NCBI GenBank assembly: GCA_905181765.1
Contig: CAJIYW010000007.1
Location: 1-64,000 of the forward strand
DNA length: 64,000 bases
Reading direction: 5' to 3'
Source: Flavobacteriales bacterium UBA6772
Lineage (GTDB): Bacteria > Bacteroidota > Bacteroidia > Flavobacteriales > Flavobacteriaceae
Made by a program: the position numbers and the translations under genes. The notes beneath the pieces are model-generated. The model saw only the letters and a list, made by a program, of their open reading frames with translations. It made no database searches and had not been told where the DNA came from. Below are positions 59,694-64,000 of this stretch, one piece after another (positions within the stretch are counted from its first letter, which is position 1; every line of letters starts with the position of its first letter).

Positions 59694-60091
59694 ATGAAAA
59701 AAGCATATTTATATTCAGTTTGTTCTTCATCAGTTTTTCTGCCCAAGCGCAAGAAATGAAAACAGTGAAAAAGAAAAAAAACGCCAAAGTTGCTTTTAAA
59801 GTAGATGGTATTTGTGGAATGTGTAAAAAACGTATAGAGATTGCTGCCTTAAAAACAAAAGGGGTAAAGTTTGCTATTTGGGATGTGAAAACGCATCAAA
59901 TAAACCTCATTTTAGATGAGCGTAAAGCATCTCTAAATACCGTAAAACAAAACATTGCAAACGTTGGTCATGATGTTGAAAATTTTATAGCCACGGATGA
60001 AGCCTATAACTCTGTGCATCCTTGCTGTAAATATAGAGATAGTGAAATAGATGCTAGACCACGAGCGGTGCTTAAAAAGAAGAAAAACTAA
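59694..60091 (+). CDS. secreted heavy-metal-associated (HMA) domain protein (frameshift in signal peptide)
   Basis: The start is ATG 59694. One A is missing from the run after it (six instead of seven); restoring it gives the signal MKKSIFIFSLFFISFSAQAQ, joined to the mature part at 59720. The HMA domain reads KVAFKVDGICGMCKKRIEIA, with the metal-binding CGMC, then VKFAIWDVKTHQINLILDE. A tail with HPCCKYRDS could bind a second metal. About 131 residues, periplasmic. It lies 18 bases after the TonB receptor and is the third gene of the locus. Confidence 0.82.
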
Positions 60092-60131
60092 AAAAAAAAC
60101 CCTTTCATAATTTGAAAGGGTTTTCTTTTTT
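60091..60131. terminator. bidirectional terminator between the HMA gene and ahcY
   Basis: AAAACCCTTTCA and TGAAAGGGTTTT form a perfect 12-base-pair stem with a five-base loop, with A-rich and T-rich flanks on the two sides. It can stop both converging transcripts. Confidence 0.85.
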
Positions 60132-60156
60132 TTGGTTTGCTAAATCAAACAACTAT

Positions 60157-61464
60157 TTAGTATCTATAGTGCTCTGGTTTGTATGGTCCTGCTTGTGTTA
60201 CACCAATATATGCTGCTTGGTCTTGACGCAATTCAGTTAACTCTACACCAATTTTTGCTAAGTGTAAAAATGCAACTTTTTCATCTAAATGTTTTGGTAG
60301 CATATACACTTCGTTTCCGTATGCTTTTGCGTTATTCCAAAGTTCCATTTGTGCCAAAGTCTGGTTTGTAAATGAGTTAGACATTACAAAACTTGGATGC
60401 CCAGTTGCACAACCTAAGTTTACCAAACGTCCTTCTGCTAACAATATAATATCGTTTCCATTGATATTATATTTATCTACTTGTGGCTTAATTTCAACTT
60501 TTTCACTGTTCGCATTTAAATAAGGAACATCAATTTCATTATCGAAATGTCCAATATTTGCAACAATTACTTTGTCTTTCATTGCTTCAAAATGCTCTCC
60601 ACGCACAATGTCTTTATTTCCTGTTGTAGTAATAATAATATCTGAGTTTGCAACAACAGTCTCTAATTTCTTAACTTCAAAACCATCCATTGCAGCTTGC
60701 AACGCACAAATAGGATCTATTTCTGTAACAGTTACAATAGAACCTGCTCCTTTAAAAGAAGCTGCTGTTCCTTTACCCACATCACCATAACCACAAACAG
60801 TTACACGTTTTCCTGCTAACATAATGTCTGTTGCTCTACGAATTGCATCTACTGCAGATTCTTTACAACCGTATTTATTATCAAATTTTGATTTTGTAAC
60901 AGAATCATTGATATTAATTGCTGGCATTGGTAATGTTCCGTTTTTAACTCTTTCGTAAAGCCTATGAACACCAGTGGTAGTCTCCTCTGATAATCCATTG
61001 ATTCCTGCAGCTAATTCTGGATATCGATCTAAAACCATATTGGTTAAATCTCCACCATCATCTAAAATCATGTTTAATGGTTGTTTGTCTTCACCAAAAA
61101 ATAAGGTTTGTTCAATACACCAATCAAATTCTTCTTCATTCATTCCTTTCCAAGCATAAACAGAAGTTCCTGTTGCAGCAATTGCAGCAGCAGCCTGATC
61201 TTGTGTAGAAAAAATATTACAAGAACTCCAAGTAACGTCTGCCCCTAAAGCTTGCAAAGTTTCTATTAAAATTGCTGTTTGGATTGTCATATGTAAACAA
61301 CCTGCAATTCTAGCACCCTTTAAAGGTTGCGCATCTCCATACTCTTCTCTTAAACTCATTAAACCTGGCATTTCTGCTTCTGCCAAATCCATTTCTTTTC
61401 TACCCCAATCTGCTAAAGAAATATCTTTCACTTTGAAAGGTACGAATGTTGTATTTTTACTCAT
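60157..61464 (-). CDS. ahcY: adenosylhomocysteinase
   Basis: This NAD-dependent enzyme splits S-adenosylhomocysteine into adenosine and homocysteine, keeping methyltransferases free of product inhibition. [16 protein letters not shown] near 54 holds an active-site His, the NAD-binding loop is [19 protein letters not shown] near 222, and the C-terminus ends YKPEHYRY with the conserved Lys and Tyr that close over NAD. The protein has 435 residues and is intact. It has a -7 element 36 bases upstream. Confidence 0.96.
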   Translation of the reverse strand: MSKNTTFVPFKVKDISLADWGRKEMDLAEAEMPGLMSLREEYGDAQPLKGARIAGCLHMTIQTAILIETLQALGADVTWSSCNIFSTQDQAAAAIAATGTSVYAWKGMNEEEFDWCIEQTLFFGEDKQPLNMILDDGGDLTNMVLDRYPELAAGINGLSEETTTGVHRLYERVKNGTLPMPAININDSVTKSKFDNKYGCKESAVDAIRRATDIMLAGKRVTVCGYGDVGKGTAASFKGAGSIVTVTEIDPICALQAAMDGFEVKKLETVVANSDIIITTTGNKDIVRGEHFEAMKDKVIVANIGHFDNEIDVPYLNANSEKVEIKPQVDKYNINGNDIILLAEGRLVNLGCATGHPSFVMSNSFTNQTLAQMELWNNAKAYGNEVYMLPKHLDEKVAFLHLAKIGVELTELRQDQAAYIGVTQAGPYKPEHYRY

Positions 61465-61500
61465 ATTACTGTATATTTATATTCTAATTTTTTCGAACTG

Positions 61501-61508
61501 CAAAGTTA
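61501..61508 (-). promoter_or_regulatory. TAnnTTTG -7 element for ahcY
   Basis: TAACTTTG on the minus strand lies 36 bases before the ahcY start, in the gap to the divergent phosphopantetheinyl transferase gene. Confidence 0.5.
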
Positions 61509-61529
61509 CGACATCCATTTTAAAAAAGT

Positions 61530-62157
61530 ATGGCTCTTTACAAAACTTTAACGGTTAACAAAGCAACTAAAGTCTTGATTTGGAAGATTGAAGAATCTAC
61601 TTCTAAATTACAAGAGGGAATTGTACTTTCTGAGAATAGCACAGCGCGCTTAAACTCTATGAAATCTCAATTGCATCAAAGAGGATTCTTGAGTATTCGA
61701 CATTTATTAAAAGAAGTTGGATATACCGATGCTGATTTAATTTATGATGAATTTGGAAAGCCACACTTAAAAAATGGCAAGTTCATCTCGATTACACATT
61801 CTTTTACTTTTACCGCTATTATTGTTTCTGATGAAGTTCCATGTAGGAATTGATATTGAAAAACAGCGTGAGAAAATTTTAAAAATTGCACATAAATTTA
61901 CTCCATTTGAAGAATATAAAACAATAGCCAATGTGGATGCTTTAATCAGCAAATTAACTATTGTCTGGGGTGCAAAAGAATCTTTATATAAAATATACGG
62001 TAAGAAAAAGCTCTTATTCTTACATCACATTTATATTGAGGATTTTAAATTTGCTGATGAAAAAACTACTGGAGAAATACGTTATAATGGAGAGAATACT
62101 GCTTATAACATTTCATTTTTAGAGTTTGAAGGTTTTACTTGCGTATTTGCTTATTAA
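61530..62157 (+). CDS. 4'-phosphopantetheinyl transferase superfamily protein (one-base frameshift)
   Basis: Sfp-type enzymes move phosphopantetheine from CoA to a Ser of carrier proteins. After joining frames the protein is about 208 residues, with FGKPHLKNGKFISITHSF, the metal-binding VGIDIEKQREKI and WGAKESLYKIYGKKKL, all family motifs. One extra C near 61843 breaks the frame; without it the text reads SDEVHVGIDIEKQ. It is divergent from ahcY. No polyketide or peptide synthase is nearby, so fatty-acid acyl carrier protein is the likely target. Confidence 0.85.
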
Positions 62158-62257
62158 AAATACTTAAAGTTTATAAACAAGAACCTACTCTTGCTAATAT
62201 TATGGTGAAAAAACAAATTAACTTCTTACTTTTGATGCAGCTATTTTAATAAATAAA

Positions 62258-62890
62258 ATGACAACAATTTTCGAATTTCTTTTTGACCAATATAAAACAT
62301 ACTCAACATTAGATATTACTTTAGAAATTGTTGCAGTAATTTTTGGTTTTCTATCCGTTTGGTTCTCTAAACAGAATAAAATTTGGGTTTTCCCTACAGG
62401 GATGATTAGTACACTTATTTTTGTGTATTTACTTTTTAAGTGGGAGCTTTTAGGCGACATGTTAATTAACGGTTATTATTTTATAATGAGTATTTATGGC
62501 TGGTATATATGGACGCGTAAAGTGGATAAAACCCATGTAAATCAAATTTCCACTACTACTTTTAAAGAAAAAAAGATTTCAATTGTCCTATTTATTGCAG
62601 CACTGCTGTTTGTTTTTATAGTTTATCAAAAATTTGACAAATGGACAAGTTGGGTTGCTTACATAGATACCATTACAACAGCTATCTTTTTTGTTGGAAT
62701 GTGGTTAATGGCAAAACGTAAAATAGAAAATTGGATTTTCTGGATAGTAGGAGATCTAATTTCTGTACCTTTATATCTATACAAAGGCTTTACATTTACA
62801 AGCTTTCAATATTTTGGATTTACTTTTATCGCCATTTTTGGTTATTTAGCATGGAAAAAGAACTTACACAAGACCCTATTAACATCATAA
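62258..62890 (+). CDS. pnuC: PnuC-family nicotinamide riboside transporter
   Basis: A 210-residue integral membrane protein with about seven hydrophobic segments. VIFGFLSVWFSKQNKIWVFP near 26-45 and INGYYFIMSIYGWYIWTRK near 70 are the conserved PnuC blocks, and the Trp-rich YIDTITTAIFFVGMWLMAKR near 135 is typical. It brings nicotinamide riboside into the cell. The next gene, a NadR-like kinase that would trap the substrate, starts inside its 3' end. No riboswitch-like structure is evident upstream. Confidence 0.9.
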   Translation: MTTIFEFLFDQYKTYSTLDITLEIVAVIFGFLSVWFSKQNKIWVFPTGMISTLIFVYLLFKWELLGDMLINGYYFIMSIYGWYIWTRKVDKTHVNQISTTTFKEKKISIVLFIAALLFVFIVYQKFDKWTSWVAYIDTITTAIFFVGMWLMAKRKIENWIFWIVGDLISVPLYLYKGFTFTSFQYFGFTFIAIFGYLAWKKNLHKTLLTS

Positions 62891-63498
62891 AAGTTGTTTT
62901 ATTTGGACCAGAATCTACAGGAAAAACAACACTTTCTAAACAATTAGCACGTCATTACAATACTGTTTGGACGCCAGAATATGCACGTGAATATTTGCAA
63001 AAAAAATGGAATAACGAGCGTAAAACTTGCGAAAAAGAAGATTTAATACCGATTGCAATTGGACAAATGAATCTTGAAAATAAGTTGGGGAAAAAAGCGG
63101 ATAAACTACTTATTTGTGATACAGATTTACTAGAAACAAAAGTATACTCAGAAAAATTTTATGGCGGTGCTGTAGATATTAAATTAAGTGAAGCTGTAGA
63201 TAAAAATAAATATGATTTATATTTACTTACTTATATTGATACGCCATGGGAAGAAGATGATTTACGCGACAGACCAGAACAACGTTTAGAGATGTTTACG
63301 GCTTTTGAAAATACATTAAAAAAATATAAAAAAAATTATATCTTGTTAAAAGGTGATAAAGAAACAAGATTAAAAAACGCTACTGAAGCTATTGATAAAA
63401 TTATTGCTGCAAAAGATAATTTACATTCTTTTTCAGACTCTTTGCAAGACCTTAATATGCTCAAAAATAGAGATTTTAGCAATACTTGTGATAATTAA
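62851..63498 (+). CDS. NadR-like ATP-binding protein (probable nicotinamide riboside kinase)
   Basis: The start is ATG 62851 (MEKELTQDPINIIKVVLFGP), 40 bases inside the end of pnuC; a longer frame exists but would overlap pnuC further. The P-loop is FGPESTGKTTLSKQL near residue 18, followed by TPEYAREYL near 46 and LLICDTDLLETKVYSE near 88. These are the blocks of the NadR C-terminal ribosylnicotinamide kinase. Coupling with pnuC supports uptake and phosphorylation of nicotinamide riboside for NAD salvage. No adenylyltransferase or HTH domain is present. About 215 residues. Confidence 0.82.
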   Translation: MEKELTQDPINIIKVVLFGPESTGKTTLSKQLARHYNTVWTPEYAREYLQKKWNNERKTCEKEDLIPIAIGQMNLENKLGKKADKLLICDTDLLETKVYSEKFYGGAVDIKLSEAVDKNKYDLYLLTYIDTPWEEDDLRDRPEQRLEMFTAFENTLKKYKKNYILLKGDKETRLKNATEAIDKIIAAKDNLHSFSDSLQDLNMLKNRDFSNTCDN

Positions 63499-63564
63499 GC
63501 ATACTGCAGAAAATAACTAAAAATATATCCTTAAATTTTTAAGTTTGAGGTATTTTTAATAAAA

Positions 63565-63969
63565 ATGAATACAGAGAATATTTTAAAAGAACTCAACTTT
63601 AAAGCGACTAGAAGTTCTGGTCCTGGTGGTCAGCACGTAAACAAAACGTCTTCTAAAATTGAATTAACGTTCTATTTAGAAAACTCACTTTCTCTCTCTG
63701 AAAGCGAAAAAGCACTTTTAAAAGTAAAATTGGTATCAAAATTAACGAAAGAAAATGTATTGATTCTTTTTTGCGAAGAAACACGTTCTCAGCACAGAAA
63801 TAAAGAAATTTCGATCAAACGTTTTTTAGAATTATTGAAACTAAATTTAATTCGTCCTAAGAAAAGACAAAAAACAAAACCTAGCAAAGGCGCGTTAAAA
63901 AGAAGAGTTGAAACTAAAAAACGAATATCGATTAAAAAGGCACTTCGTAAAAAACCAAACTTCGATTAA
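63565..63969 (+). CDS. arfB: ArfB-like peptidyl-tRNA hydrolase (alternative rescue factor)
   Basis: A 134-residue protein with the release-factor motif SSGPGGQHVNKTSSKIEL near 19-36, where GGQ enters the peptidyl-transferase centre. There is no codon-recognition domain, and the C-terminal tail is strongly basic (KKRQKTKPSKGALKRRVETK), as needed to sit in the empty mRNA channel. It should free ribosomes stalled on messages without a stop codon. It stands 66 bases after the NadR-like gene. The gene is intact. Confidence 0.88.
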   Translation: MNTENILKELNFKATRSSGPGGQHVNKTSSKIELTFYLENSLSLSESEKALLKVKLVSKLTKENVLILFCEETRSQHRNKEISIKRFLELLKLNLIRPKKRQKTKPSKGALKRRVETKKRISIKKALRKKPNFD

Positions 63970-64000
63970 AATAAATCACTTTTCTATTTCATAATCAATT

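Noticed and set aside
62158..62257. Riboswitch upstream of pnuC
   Set aside because: The 100-base leader shows no conserved aptamer pattern such as TPP or NAD types, only AT-rich sequence.

Overview
The window is an AT-rich chromosomal segment of a marine-type member of the Flavobacteriaceae (Bacteroidota), close to the Polaribacter/Tenacibaculum style of genome. The support is flavobacterial gene order (trmH | tamL-fbaA-accD; ubiE-porT; purH-mreBCD-mrdA-rodA), promoters with the Bacteroidota -7 element TAnnTTTG, many secreted or outer-membrane beta-barrel proteins, a PorT-type type IX secretion component and a HYC/TonB-receptor/HMA metal locus. No rRNA operon, prophage, insertion sequence or CRISPR array is visible. 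One tRNA (Glu, UUC) is present.

Layout. 0-2.4 kb: ribosome-assembly GTPases era and der. 2.6-5.6 kb: a redox-repair island (msrB, msrA, a glutaredoxin-like frame, selO). 5.6-8.5 kb: aldo/keto reductase, a stop-interrupted zinc ribbon, and an xdhC-mocA pair. 8.5-14.6 kb (minus strand): an acyl-CoA operon with two SDRs, an APH-type kinase and two acyl-CoA dehydrogenases, which looks like an unfused version of the ACAD10/ACAD11 or lva 4-hydroxyacyl-CoA pathway, preceded by a MerR regulator and an M23 peptidase. 15.8-30.7 kb: alaS, GSCFA, rhodanese, a long aromatic amino acid hydroxylase, gpmI, a thioredoxin-like lipoprotein, map, a methyltransferase, apbE, an OmpA lipoprotein, a relic of a histidine kinase, a DEAD-box helicase and tatD. 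30.8-46.7 kb: ogt, a 1125-residue barrel, two small barrels, accD, fbaA, tamL, trmH, porT, ubiE, nifU, a FadL-type porin and a low-complexity lipoprotein. 46.9-56.8 kb: proS, tRNA-Glu, rpsT, the mre/rod cell-shape operon, purH and a GAF protein. 56.9-64 kb: the metal-linked HYC/TonB/HMA trio, ahcY, a phosphopantetheinyl transferase, pnuC with a NadR-like kinase, and an ArfB-like hydrolase.

Sequence quality matters here. At least sixteen genes are broken by one-base insertions or deletions, and each could be rejoined by eye into a full-length product. Several are normally essential (alaS, proS, purH, rodA, mreC, tamL). The breaks cluster (about 34.8-35.9, 38.9-42.3, 45.8-48.1 and 49.0-50.3 kb) while long neighbours such as the 1125-codon barrel, accD, fbaA, mrdA and mreB are intact. 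This pattern fits uncorrected sequencing errors in low-coverage patches much better than gene decay, so I annotate those loci as full-length genes and give the break points. Two other lesions look different: a nonsense codon in the zinc ribbon at 6691 and the eroded histidine-kinase relic near 28 kb.

The most interesting system is the discrete-gene ACAD10/11-like operon. The MsrB-MsrA-glutaredoxin-SelO cluster and the HYC/TonB/HMA metal locus come next.
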